Positions 1 to 8,641 of a DNA stretch of 64,000 bases are shown here, piece after piece (the first letter of the stretch is position 1; each line of letters opens with the position of its first letter). The notes below the pieces were generated by a model that had not been told where the DNA came from, did no database searches, and saw nothing but the letters and a program-made list of their open reading frames with translations. The DNA is taken from positions 100,194 to 164,193 of the forward strand of contig NZ_JAKPBU010000003.1 in assembly GCF_022662495.1 (NCBI RefSeq), written 5' to 3'. Both the position numbers and the translations under genes were made by a program. This DNA is from Lysobacter sp. M2-1 (lineage in GTDB: Bacteria; Pseudomonadota; Gammaproteobacteria; Xanthomonadales; Xanthomonadaceae).

Positions 1-599
1 GCTATGCGGCCGAGCATGTGCTGCTGGGCGGCGAGGTGGTGCCGCGCCTGCGGCAGGGCGGGGTGGACCTGGTGCTGCTGGACGTGGGGCTGCCCGACCG
101 CAGCGGCTTCGACGTGTGCCGCGACCTGCGCGCCTTCTCCGCGGTGCCGTTGATCTTCCTGACCGCGCGCAACGACGAAGTCGACCGGGTGCTGGGCCTG
201 GAACTGGGCGCCGACGACTATATCGGCAAGCCGTTCTCGCCGCGCGAACTGGTGGCGCGGGTGCGCGCGCGCCTGCGCCGGCATGCGAACGAAGGTCAGG
301 CGCAGGCGCGTGGCCGCTTCGAGCTGGACCCGGACGGGCATCGGATCCGTTATGACGGCCAGGCGCTGGACCTGACCCGGTACGAGTACGCCCTGCTGGC
401 AGAGTTGCTGCGGCGACCAGGTGCGATCCTGAGCCGCGCGCAGCTGCTGGACCGTGCCTGGGAGGCTGCGCTGGAGAGCGGGGAACGAACCGTGGATACC
501 CACGTGAAGACGCTGCGCGCCAAGCTGCGCGCGGTCGTCCCGGGCAGCGACCCGATCCGCACCCATCGCGGCGTGGGCTATTCGCTCGACGTCGACTGA
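1..599 (+). CDS. creB: CreB-type response regulator, 5' end cut by window edge
   Basis: DNA-binding response regulator of the CreBC two-component system, which in enterics and pseudomonads responds to carbon/energy state and cell-wall stress. The reading frame is open from base 3 and has lost roughly the first 30 residues, including the early acidic pocket. Visible are the phospho-acceptor segment VLLDVGLPD, the conserved lysine in GKPFS, and a C-terminal winged-helix domain (OmpR/PhoB family) ending in the typical HRGVGYSLD wing. It is followed after 2 bp by a sensor kinase of CreC type and then creD, which is the basis for choosing CreB over other OmpR-family regulators. The GTG or ATG codons inside the visible part are not the true start. 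Confidence 0.9.
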   Translation, partial: YAAEHVLLGGEVVPRLRQGGVDLVLLDVGLPDRSGFDVCRDLRAFSAVPLIFLTARNDEVDRVLGLELGADDYIGKPFSPRELVARVRARLRRHANEGQAQARGRFELDPDGHRIRYDGQALDLTRYEYALLAELLRRPGAILSRAQLLDRAWEAALESGERTVDTHVKTLRAKLRAVVPGSDPIRTHRGVGYSLDVD

Positions 600-601
600 C
601 G

Positions 602-2029
602 ATGAAGATCGGTCTGCGGGTCCTGCTCGGGTATTTCGTCATCGTGGCGCTGGCGGCGCTGCTGCTGGGACGCGTGTTCGTGCAGCAGGTCAAGCCGGGC
701 GTCCGCCAAGCGATGGAGGACACGCTGGCCGATACCGCCAACGTCCTGGCCGAGCTGGCTGCCGACGATCTGCTGGCGGGGCGCATGAACGACGGGCGTT
801 TCGCGCAGCGCGTGCGCGCGCTGCAGGGCCGCGACATCGGTGCGGAGATCTGGGGGTTTCCCAAGCGCGAGGCGAGCTATCGCATCACCGTGACCGATGC
901 CCGCGGCATCGTGGTGTTCGATTCCGCAGGACGCGAGCTGGGACGCGACAACTCGCGCTGGAATGATGTCTATCGCACCCTGCGCGGCCAGTACGGCGCC
1001 CGATCCACGCGCGAGGTGCCGGGCGACGACAGCACGTCGGTGATGTACGTGGCCGCACCGGTGCGCGACGCGCAGGGCCGGATCGCCGGGGTGCTGACCG
1101 TGTCCAAGCCCAACCGTGCGATGGCGCCGTTCATCGCCCGTAGCCAGGGCGTGATCCTGCGCTGGGGCTTCGTGCTGCTGGGCGTGGCCCTGCTGATCGG
1201 CCTGCTCGCCGCTTGGTGGCTTTCGCGCCAGCTTGGCGGACTGCGCCGCTATGCCGACGCGGTGACCGCCGGGGAACGCACGACCCTGCCGCAATCCGCG
1301 GGCGAGTTCGCCGCGCTCGGCCGCGCGCTGGAGACCATGCGCGACCGGCTGGAAGGCAAGCAGTACGTCGAGCGCTACGTGCATGCCCTGACCCATGAAC
1401 TGAAGAGCCCGCTGGCCGCGATCCGCGCCTCGGCCGAGCTGCTGGAATCCCCGCTGCCCGACGAGGACCGCAGACGCTTCGCCGAGGCCATCGGCGCGCA
1501 GAGCGAGCGCCTGACCATGATGGTCGACAAGCTCCTGGCGCTGGCAGCCGTGGAGCACCGGCAAAGGATCGAGCAACCCGAGCCGGTCGATCCTGCCGCG
1601 CTGGTACAGGCGGCGGCGGAAGATGTCCGGTCGCAGGCGCAGGCGGCCGGCGTGCAGCTGGTTGTCGAGGCGGAGGAAGGGATGCCTGCGCTGTCGGGCG
1701 ATAGATTCCTGCTGCGGCAGATGCTGGTGAACCTGCTCGACAATGCCATCGACTTCTCGGCCCGCGGTACCAGCGTGGAAGCCAGCGTGCGCCGTCAGGA
1801 CGCCGGAATGGTCTTCATCGTCGCCGATCGCGGATCGGGCGTGCCTGACTATGCAGTGGAGCGCGTGTTCGAACGCTTCTATTCCCTGCCGCGTCCCGGC
1901 ACCCAGGCGCGCAGCAGTGGCCTGGGCCTGAGCTTCGTGCGCGAAGTGGCGGCCCTGCACGGCGGCCGGGCGCTGTTGCGCAATCGCGAAGGAGGCGGCA
2001 CCGTGGTCGAGGTTGTGCTGCCCACCTGA
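602..2029 (+). CDS. creC: CreC sensor histidine kinase
   Basis: Inner-membrane histidine kinase, partner of the upstream CreB. 475 residues, the usual CreC length. A first membrane helix lies at about residues 7-25, a periplasmic sensor region at about 30-180, and a second helix at about 185-207. A HAMP-like linker follows. The H-box HALTHELKSP puts the phosphorylated histidine at about 265. The ATPase domain shows the N-box LLDNAID and glycine boxes DRGSGVPD and GLGLSF. The ATG starts 2 bp after the creB stop, so the two are almost certainly cotranscribed and translationally coupled. Confidence 0.92.
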   Translation: MKIGLRVLLGYFVIVALAALLLGRVFVQQVKPGVRQAMEDTLADTANVLAELAADDLLAGRMNDGRFAQRVRALQGRDIGAEIWGFPKREASYRITVTDARGIVVFDSAGRELGRDNSRWNDVYRTLRGQYGARSTREVPGDDSTSVMYVAAPVRDAQGRIAGVLTVSKPNRAMAPFIARSQGVILRWGFVLLGVALLIGLLAAWWLSRQLGGLRRYADAVTAGERTTLPQSAGEFAALGRALETMRDRLEGKQYVERYVHALTHELKSPLAAIRASAELLESPLPDEDRRRFAEAIGAQSERLTMMVDKLLALAAVEHRQRIEQPEPVDPAALVQAAAEDVRSQAQAAGVQLVVEAEEGMPALSGDRFLLRQMLVNLLDNAIDFSARGTSVEASVRRQDAGMVFIVADRGSGVPDYAVERVFERFYSLPRPGTQARSSGLGLSFVREVAALHGGRALLRNREGGGTVVEVVLPT

Positions 2030-2061
2030 CTCGCGCGAACAGCAGTCGTCCGCGGTTCCGC

Positions 2062-2077
2062 TTCACCTTCGCCTCAC
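2062..2077 (+). promoter_or_regulatory. cre tag (CreB binding site) upstream of creD
   Basis: The creC-creD gap contains TTCAC-cttcgc-CTCAC. The established cre/blr tag is two TTCAC half-sites separated by 6 bases. Here the first half is perfect, the second has one T-to-C change and the spacing is exact. It lies 66 bp before the creD start. In E. coli and in Aeromonas/Pseudomonas relatives such tags drive creD and beta-lactamase genes through the CreB homologue. I see the site; the regulation is inferred from family knowledge. Confidence 0.75.
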
Positions 2078-2142
2078 ACAAGCGCCTTCGTCCCTCCTCG
2101 CAGCCGGCGGATCCTGTCGCCATCGCAACGAAGGAGAGTGCC

Positions 2143-3456
2143 ATGCGCCTGGGCTTGAAGATCCTGATGGTGGCTGTGCTGACCGTCATCATCCTGGTGC
2201 CGCTGACCATGATCCGCGGCACCATCCACGAGCGGCAGCAGTACCGGCAGGAAGCGGTCGAGAGCATTTCGCGCAGCTTTGCCGGCGTTCAGCGCATCGC
2301 CGGCCCGGTGCTGGTCGTGCCCTACACCGAGACCATCGAGGTCGAAGAGCGCAACGACAAGGGCGAGGTGATCCGCAAACTCAAACGCGATGGAGAGCAG
2401 GGCATCTGGACCTACTTTCCCGAAACCCAGGACCTGCGCGGCCGCCTGGTGCCCTCCACCCGGCGCCTGGGGCTGCACGAAGTGCGGGTCTACGAGCTGC
2501 GTGGCGCGCTGGCGGCGCGGTTCCACGTGCGGATTCCCGCCGATGCCGACCCGGCACTGCCGCGCAAGATCGGGCGCCCGTGGTTGAGCTATGGCATCGC
2601 GGACGTGCGTGGGTTGGCGGGCTCGCCGGTCCTGCGCATCGACGGAAGTGAAGCCGCGCTGCAGCAGGGAATGGGCAGCCGCGAGCGTTCCGGCGTGCAT
2701 GCGAGCCTGGAGCCGCCGGCCGCCGGCAGCGAGTTGCGCTTCGACAGCAGACTGGAATTCAACCTGGGCGGCACCGAGTCCCTGTCGGTTTCGCCGCTCG
2801 CCAAGCGCAACCGGATCGTGCTGGATTCGTCCTGGAAACATCCTCAGTTCAACGGCGATTTCCTGCCGCGCTCACGCAGGATCGACGGAAACGGATTCCA
2901 CGCCGAATGGGAAGTGTCGTCGCTGGCGAGCAATGCCCAGGCGCAGTACCTGGGCAATACCGAACTCGATGCGATCGGCGTGTCGCTGGTGGACCCGGTC
3001 AATGTGTATTCGCAGACCGATCGCGCCAGCAAATACGGGCTGCTGTTCGTGGCGCTGACCTTCGTCGGTTTCTTCATGCTCGAGCTGGTCAAGCAACTGC
3101 GCATCCATCCGATCCAGTACGGCCTGGTGGGGCTGGCGCTGGCGATCTTCTTCCTGCTGCTGCTCGGCCTGTCGGAACACATCGTGTTCGGCTGGGCCTA
3201 TCTTGCCGCCAGCATCGCATGTGTCGGCCTGCTGGGCTTCTATGTCTCGCATGTGCTGCACAGCCGGGGCCGCGGTTTCGGATTTGCCGCGATGCTGGGC
3301 CTGCTTTACGCGGCGCTGTACGGCCTGCTGGTGTCGGAAGACAACGCGCTGGTGCTCGGAGCGGGCCTGCTGTTCCTGATCCTGGCCGCGATCATGGTGG
3401 CGACCCGCAAGGTGGACTGGTATCGCGTCGGCGAACAGGCGGCGCGGCCGGCATGA
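2143..3456 (+). CDS. creD: Inner-membrane protein CreD
   Basis: CreD is a polytopic inner-membrane protein that is the main output of CreBC. Its biochemical role is unsettled, but it is linked to envelope integrity, colicin E2 tolerance and beta-lactam response. 437 residues. The N-terminal membrane helix (about 4-21) carries the family-typical IRGTIHERQQYR continuation. A large periplasmic domain follows, with WRHPQFNGDFLP-like family wording (here WKHPQFNGDFLPR). Several C-terminal helices lie at about residues 300-420. GAAGGAGAG lies just upstream of the ATG as ribosome binding site. The cre tag in front of it supports the assignment. Confidence 0.93.
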   Translation: MRLGLKILMVAVLTVIILVPLTMIRGTIHERQQYRQEAVESISRSFAGVQRIAGPVLVVPYTETIEVEERNDKGEVIRKLKRDGEQGIWTYFPETQDLRGRLVPSTRRLGLHEVRVYELRGALAARFHVRIPADADPALPRKIGRPWLSYGIADVRGLAGSPVLRIDGSEAALQQGMGSRERSGVHASLEPPAAGSELRFDSRLEFNLGGTESLSVSPLAKRNRIVLDSSWKHPQFNGDFLPRSRRIDGNGFHAEWEVSSLASNAQAQYLGNTELDAIGVSLVDPVNVYSQTDRASKYGLLFVALTFVGFFMLELVKQLRIHPIQYGLVGLALAIFFLLLLGLSEHIVFGWAYLAASIACVGLLGFYVSHVLHSRGRGFGFAAMLGLLYAALYGLLVSEDNALVLGAGLLFLILAAIMVATRKVDWYRVGEQAARPA

Positions 3457-3605
3457 GCCGGGGCGATTCCCGGCGCGAGACGGAACGTTGCGGCCTGCGC
3501 CTGCGGCCCGCGATGGCGACGTTGCCCCGGCGGATCGCGGGCGCAGCCTGCGTCCGCACCGCGTCCGGGTCGGCACTGGCGGTGCCTGCGCCTAGAATCG
3601 CCGAC

Positions 3606-4223
3606 ATGGACGACAATGACATCGGCTTGCGTGTGCTCTCGGGCGCGGAAATCGCCCCCTACCTGGACGATGTCGCGCGCCTGCGCATGAGCGTGTTCCG
3701 CGCATGGCCGTACCTGTACGACGGCGACATGGATTACGAGCGGCGTTACCTGGCGACCTATGGACGCTCGCCGGACAGTGTGTTCGTACTCGCCATGGCC
3801 GGCGGCGCGGTTGTGGGCGCCTCGACCGGCATTCCGCTGGCACACGAGACCGCGGAATTCCAGGCGCCGTTCCGGGATCGGGGCATCGACCCGGACCGGG
3901 TCTTCTATTGCGGCGAATCGGTGCTGCTGCCCGAGTGGCGCGGCCGCGGGATCGGCCATGCCTTCTTCGATCGGCGCGAGGCGCATGCGCACGCACTCGG
4001 GCGCTTCGACTGGACTGCATTCTGCGCGGTCGAACGCGACCCCGATGATCCGAGGCGGCCGGTCCAGCATCGCGGCAACGAGGCGTTCTGGCGCGGACGC
4101 GGCTACCAGCAGCAGCCGGGGATGACGATCGAACTCGACTGGGACGAAGTCGGCGTCGGGGCAACGGGCCATGCGCTAACGGTCTGGATGCGACCATTGC
4201 GGGATGGGGCTGCCGGTTCGTGA
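3606..4223 (+). CDS. GNAT-family N-acetyltransferase
   Basis: Predicted acetyl-CoA-dependent N-acetyltransferase of 205 residues; substrate unknown. The acetyl-CoA pyrophosphate-binding motif A is visible as LPEWRGRGIGHAFF at about residue 110-123. The preceding CGESVLL strand and the C-terminal NEAFWRGRGYQ segment are also typical of the fold. The frame is open upstream to 2907, but the region before 3606 is antisense-like low-complexity sequence overlapping creD, so the ATG at 3606 is taken as start. Its stop overlaps the GTG of the next gene by one shared GTGA, implying coupled expression with the amidohydrolase. Confidence 0.8.
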   Translation: MDDNDIGLRVLSGAEIAPYLDDVARLRMSVFRAWPYLYDGDMDYERRYLATYGRSPDSVFVLAMAGGAVVGASTGIPLAHETAEFQAPFRDRGIDPDRVFYCGESVLLPEWRGRGIGHAFFDRREAHAHALGRFDWTAFCAVERDPDDPRRPVQHRGNEAFWRGRGYQQQPGMTIELDWDEVGVGATGHALTVWMRPLRDGAAGS

Positions 4224-5101
4224 AGGTCGCCGTTGCCAAGTACGCGGTCGGCGCCCCGGATCGCTTCGATGCCTTTGCGCAGCGGCAGTCCGACCTGCTT
4301 CGGGTCGCGGCTGCGGAGGGTGCGTCGATCGCGGTCCTGCCGGAGTACCTGGCCCTGGAACTTGGCGCAGGCTTCGAACCGGATGTGCGCGCCGACCTGC
4401 ACGCCTCGCTCGCCGCCCTGCAGCGTCATCACGCCGATTGGCTGTCGTTTTTTGGGGGGCTCGCGCGCGACACCGGAATGACGATCGTCGCCGGCAGTTT
4501 CCTGCTGGACGCCGGTGGCGGTCGCTATCGCAATCGCGCCTACGTGTTCGCGCCCGATGGGCGCCACGACTGGCAGGACAAGCTGCAGCTCACCGGCTTC
4601 GAAAACAAGGCGGGTGTGATCGAGGGTGGCGACGCTCTGAAAGTGTTCGAAGCCGGCGGGCTGCGCTTCGGCATCTCGATCTGCTACGACGCGGAATTCC
4701 CGTTGCCGGTGCGCGCGCAGTGCGAGGCCGGCGCGCGGCTGATCCTGGTGCCCAGCTGCACCGATACCGCCGCCGGCGCGACCCGCGTGAGAGTGGGTTG
4801 CCTGGCGCGCGCGCTGGAAAACCGCTGCTTCGTGGCGCAGGCGGTGACCGCGGGCGAGGCCGCGTGGAGCCCGGCGCTGGACGTCAACACCGGCGAGGCC
4901 GCGCTGTACGCGCCGATGGACGTGGGCCTGCCGGACGATGGCGTCGTCGCCGTCACGCAGGGCGAACAGGTGTGGGCCATGGCGGAGCTGGATTTCGAAG
5001 CGCTCGAAGCCAGTCGGGCTGTGGCGCAGGTGGCGAACGATCGCGACTGGCCGGGGCAGGGCGCACCGCACATCGCGCGCGCGCACGTAGTGCGCTTGTA
5101 G
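4220..5101 (+). CDS. Carbon-nitrogen hydrolase (nitrilase superfamily)
   Basis: Predicted amidohydrolase of 293 residues, the normal size of the family; cytoplasmic. The catalytic triad of the superfamily can be read directly: Glu42 in VLPEY, Lys121 in WQDKLQL and Cys155 in GISICYD. Substrate is not predictable. Pairing with an acetyltransferase recalls fusions and operons of GNAT plus nitrilase domains in other proteobacteria, which suggests the two act on the same small amide. The start is GTG, overlapping the stop of the acetyltransferase as GTGA. Confidence 0.85.
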   Translation: MKVAVAKYAVGAPDRFDAFAQRQSDLLRVAAAEGASIAVLPEYLALELGAGFEPDVRADLHASLAALQRHHADWLSFFGGLARDTGMTIVAGSFLLDAGGGRYRNRAYVFAPDGRHDWQDKLQLTGFENKAGVIEGGDALKVFEAGGLRFGISICYDAEFPLPVRAQCEAGARLILVPSCTDTAAGATRVRVGCLARALENRCFVAQAVTAGEAAWSPALDVNTGEAALYAPMDVGLPDDGVVAVTQGEQVWAMAELDFEALEASRAVAQVANDRDWPGQGAPHIARAHVVRL

Positions 5102-5136
5102 TCGCCACGCGGCAAGGTGCCGCCGCCGGAAAGAAG

Positions 5137-5163
5137 AGGCCCGGGCATTGCCCGGGCCTTTGC
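5137..5163. terminator. Bidirectional rho-independent terminator
   Basis: A perfect 10-bp stem (AGGCCCGGGC / GCCCGGGCCT) with a 3-base loop lies between two convergent genes. On the + strand it is followed only by a short T stretch. On the - strand it is followed by CTTCTTT. It probably ends both the nitrilase transcript and the convergent protease transcript. Confidence 0.75.
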
Positions 5164-5180
5164 GGCACTTCGGCCGCTGC

Positions 5181-7976
5181 CTACTGTCCGTACACACCCA
5201 CGTGCCGGCTCGCGGCGGCGGCGAACGCAGCGCGCGACACCGTGCGGCCCGGGTCGAAGTACGCATGCAATACCGGCTGCAGGTCGAACGGCCCCTGGGT
5301 CAGGGCGAAGCGCGCATCGATCAGGCCCAGGTCCAGGGCGAGCTGCACGTAGCCGCGCAGCGGGGCCGGGATCGATGCGGCGTCGTCGATCGGGATGCGC
5401 ACACCGTCATGCAGCACGCTCACTCCGGCGTTGCTCGCCTTGGTGAGGCTGCTGTCCAGGGTATAGCTGGCGGCGGCGGTGGCGTAGGCCTTGATCTGGT
5501 AGGTATAGGTGCCTGCCCGGGTCACGGCGTAGCTCAGCGTCTCCGGGTTGCCGGTGGTCGCAGCGGACGCCACTGGATTGCCGTCCGGGTCCAGCAGCAC
5601 CAGATCGATATCCTGCGCGGGCACGCCGCTGTCCCAGGTCAGCAGCGCCTGGATGCGGCTGACGTCGCTGCCAACCTGGATCGGGACCTGATCGGTCTGC
5701 ATGCCGTCCACCGATACCCCGAACGCGCCGGAGTAACGCGTGGTCTGGATTCCGGTGGCCAGGGCCTGCGCCTGTGCTTGCAGGCCCAGGCTTTGCACCA
5801 GCGAATAGGCCAGGCTGACGCGGGTGACCACGTCGGTCGGGCGGAATGCACCGTTGAGTCTGCCCATCACGGCATCCTGGCGATGGCTCAGGTCGCGTTG
5901 CGCGGCGCCGCGCGTGGCGACGGCTTCCGCGAACGGAAGCAGCGGGTCCGAAGCGGAAACATCGGAGAAGCTCGACAGGCCCGATAGCGGCAATTGCTGG
6001 CGCACGCCCGATCCCATGGTCAGATAGTTGGCCATTTCGCCGCGGGTCAGCGCCTGGTCGGGACGGAAGTAGCCATCGCTGTAACTGTCCACAAGCCGGT
6101 TGGCCACGCCAAACTCGATGAACTGCCGTCCCGGATGGGTCGCGATGTCGCGCAGACCGCTGAACCCGTCGATGCGCAGCTGCTTGACGTTGACGTCGAT
6201 GGTGCCGGGAACGCCATAGCCATTGGTGACCTTGGCCGGGTCCAGCGCCGCGCCCGAGACCGAACCGACGCCGCGCACGGTCAGCGTCCAGGTGCCGGGT
6301 ACCCCGGGCGCGGTCACCGCGATGTTCTCGCCCAGTACCGGCAGCGCGATCGAGGAACCGTAGCGGTTGCCATTGGGATCGGTCAGCGAGATCGCCACCG
6401 TATTGTCGCCGACGTTGGCACGCGCGGCGACCACGGCGATGTCGTTGCCGACGGTGAACTGCTGCGATCCGGTGGGCCCGACCGGGCTGAAGTCGATGGC
6501 GTAGTCCTGGCTGCTGCCGATGGATACGTTGGCGTTGGCGTTGAACGTACGGTTGGCATTGACCGTCTTGCCGAAGCCGCCGTTGCCCAGCGCCTTCTGC
6601 ACTGCGGCGTAAGCGTTGACGTAGCCGGCTCCGGTCTCCCAGGACTCGTTGCCGGGAATGTTGCTGGCGGTCTCCTGCAGGATCCGCTTGACCTCGCGCC
6701 AGGACATCGACGGGTTCGCTTCCAGCATCAGCGCGACGACGCCGGCGATATGAGGCGCCGCCATCGACGTGCCGGACATATGCGTGTACTGGGCGGCCAG
6801 CGCAGGCCCGAGCACTTCCACGTCGGTCTGTGCAGCGGTCTTGTCGATCGTGCCGAGCGAAGCGCGCGTCGAAACGATGTCCACGCCGGGCGCGGTCACC
6901 GTAGGCCGATCGGCCCAGGTGTAGCTCTGGCCATCGATGACCACGGTGCCGCCCTTGCCGGCTTCCCCGCGCGAGGAAAAATCAGCCAGCCGTCCCTGCT
7001 TGTCGCCGGCCGCCACGGTCACCACCCACGGCGCCTTCTTGAAGTTGCCGGTGATGGTGCCTTCGCCGGAGCCGGCATTGCCGGCCGAGAACACCACCAC
7101 CACTCCGCGGTCGGACAGCGCCTTGGTCGCGATGTTGGTGGGATCGTCGGGATCGAATTCGGTGCCGACGTCGCCGGTATTGCCGAATGAGTTGGACACC
7201 ACACGGATGTTGTATTGCGCCTGGTGGGTGAGGGCGTAGTCGAAGCCGCCGACCGTATCCAGGACGAACAGCGCAGCGCCCGAGCCATATCCGATGATGC
7301 CGGCGCCGGGTGCCACGCCTTCGAAATCCAGACCCGAAGCGGCGCCGTTGCCGCCGATGATGCCGGCGCAGTGGGTACCGTGACCGCCGCCGATATCGGT
7401 GTTCGCCACACCCTCGATGTAGGTCACCGGCAGCAGGGTATCGACCGCATGCAGGTTGGTCTGCGCGGCCACGTTCTGCTTCACGTGCTGCGGGTATTTG
7501 AGATCGGGATGCAGTCCGTCCACGCCAGAGTCGTTGACCAGCACCCCGATGCCGCGGCCACTGACCGGAAGGCCGGCGATGCGGATGTTCTCGTCGGTGC
7601 GCAGCTTGTCCACGCCGGTCAGCGCGGTGGCTTCGCGGTTCTCGAAGGACAGCGGCGCGTTGTGCCAGACCGAACGCACCTCGGGCATCTGCAGCAGCGC
7701 CCGCACCTGGGCGGGAGTGGCGCGCACGCCGACGATCGGCAGCGCACGCATGCTGACACCCCGCAGCCCCAGCCCCGTCAGCGCCTGCATCTGCGAGGCG
7801 CTGGCCGGACCATCGCCGTGGAAGCTGACGATCACTTCCAGGGTTTCGCCGGCGGCGACTGCCGGCAGCAGACGTTCGAGCTGCAGATCGAGCTTCCTTG
7901 CTTCGGCAAACATGGGTGTGGCGAAGATCGCGGCCGCGAGCAGGCTGGCGCGCAGGACGTTCGAAGCGGAAGGCAT
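5181..7976 (-). CDS. Secreted subtilisin-like serine protease (S8) with SLH-like C-terminal segments
   Basis: Exported endopeptidase of 931 residues. Signal peptide at residues 1-25 (AAAIFATPMFAEA cleavage region), then an inhibitor-I9-like propeptide region at about 45-105. The S8 domain has catalytic Asp149 (NDSGVD), His199 (GGGHGTHC), oxyanion Asn300 (SAGNAG) and Ser404 (MSGTSMAAPHI). Two pre-peptidase-type beta domains follow. About residue 640 onward contains S-layer-homology-like repeats (YSDGYFRPDQALTRGEMA; FRPTDVVTRVSLA; a last one near the C terminus). The frame is open further upstream, but the ATG at 7976 gives a clean signal peptide, so it is preferred. SLH-like modules on a Gram-negative protease suggest cell-surface retention. 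Confidence 0.9.
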   Translation of the reverse strand: MPSASNVLRASLLAAAIFATPMFAEARKLDLQLERLLPAVAAGETLEVIVSFHGDGPASASQMQALTGLGLRGVSMRALPIVGVRATPAQVRALLQMPEVRSVWHNAPLSFENREATALTGVDKLRTDENIRIAGLPVSGRGIGVLVNDSGVDGLHPDLKYPQHVKQNVAAQTNLHAVDTLLPVTYIEGVANTDIGGGHGTHCAGIIGGNGAASGLDFEGVAPGAGIIGYGSGAALFVLDTVGGFDYALTHQAQYNIRVVSNSFGNTGDVGTEFDPDDPTNIATKALSDRGVVVVFSAGNAGSGEGTITGNFKKAPWVVTVAAGDKQGRLADFSSRGEAGKGGTVVIDGQSYTWADRPTVTAPGVDIVSTRASLGTIDKTAAQTDVEVLGPALAAQYTHMSGTSMAAPHIAGVVALMLEANPSMSWREVKRILQETASNIPGNESWETGAGYVNAYAAVQKALGNGGFGKTVNANRTFNANANVSIGSSQDYAIDFSPVGPTGSQQFTVGNDIAVVAARANVGDNTVAISLTDPNGNRYGSSIALPVLGENIAVTAPGVPGTWTLTVRGVGSVSGAALDPAKVTNGYGVPGTIDVNVKQLRIDGFSGLRDIATHPGRQFIEFGVANRLVDSYSDGYFRPDQALTRGEMANYLTMGSGVRQQLPLSGLSSFSDVSASDPLLPFAEAVATRGAAQRDLSHRQDAVMGRLNGAFRPTDVVTRVSLAYSLVQSLGLQAQAQALATGIQTTRYSGAFGVSVDGMQTDQVPIQVGSDVSRIQALLTWDSGVPAQDIDLVLLDPDGNPVASAATTGNPETLSYAVTRAGTYTYQIKAYATAAASYTLDSSLTKASNAGVSVLHDGVRIPIDDAASIPAPLRGYVQLALDLGLIDARFALTQGPFDLQPVLHAYFDPGRTVSRAAFAAAASRHVGVYGQ

Positions 7977-8092
7977 GTGGTGAGCCCCTGGAATCGGCGC
8001 GGAGTGCGCACTGCGCAGCATCCGCAGCTCTGCCACGGCGCGCATCGGGGTGATCCCTCAACCGGCGCGGGGGGAAACCCCCGGACCCGGGG

Positions 8093-8641
8093 TCAGAATA
8101 GGGCGGCGTCCGGCACCAGCCAGAGCGATGTGCCGGCCAGCGTGCTGCCGATGACGGTGGCGGCCAGCACATCGCTGGGATAGTGCAGGCCCAGCACCAC
8201 GCGCGAGGCAGCCACGCTGGCACTGAAGGGAATCAGCAGCCACGCGAGCATCGGGTAGTAGGCGAGTGCCACCAGGGTGAAAGCCACCGCGTGCAGCGTG
8301 TGCCCGGAAGGGAAGCTGAATTCGTCCAGCGGTGCGACCCAGGCCCGGATCCGCACGTCGCTGGCGAACGGACGCGGCCGTTTCGTCCAGCGCTTGAGCA
8401 GTTTGTACAGCAGCAGCGAGGCCAGACCCGTCGCCGCCATGTGCCCGGCCGCCTGCGGCCCGTTCGAGCCGCCAAGCGCGATCATGCCGAGCATCAGCGC
8501 ATACCAGGCGACACCGTCGCCGAGCCGGCTGACCGCGGCGAAATAGCGCAGCACGCCGGCACGCGCGCACCAGCGGTTGGTCCGCAGGCACCAGCCCGCG
8601 TCGTGCAGGGCGATGCGCTCAGGCAAGGGCGGGTTGCGCAT
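8093..8641 (-). CDS. PAP2-family membrane phosphatase
   Basis: Membrane phosphatidate phosphatase-like enzyme, 182 residues, several hydrophobic helices. The three phosphatase signature motifs are readable: K-R-W-T-K-R-P-R-P, PSGH, and SRVVLGLHYPSD. Members dephosphorylate phosphatidic acid, undecaprenyl pyrophosphate or similar lipids. Its first 23 bases overlap the end of the glycosyltransferase gene upstream, so the two are translationally coupled. A lipid-linked glycan or glycolipid role is likely. The longer open frame upstream of 8641 lies inside the glycosyltransferase and is not used. Confidence 0.88.
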   Translation of the reverse strand: MRNPPLPERIALHDAGWCLRTNRWCARAGVLRYFAAVSRLGDGVAWYALMLGMIALGGSNGPQAAGHMAATGLASLLLYKLLKRWTKRPRPFASDVRIRAWVAPLDEFSFPSGHTLHAVAFTLVALAYYPMLAWLLIPFSASVAASRVVLGLHYPSDVLAATVIGSTLAGTSLWLVPDAALF

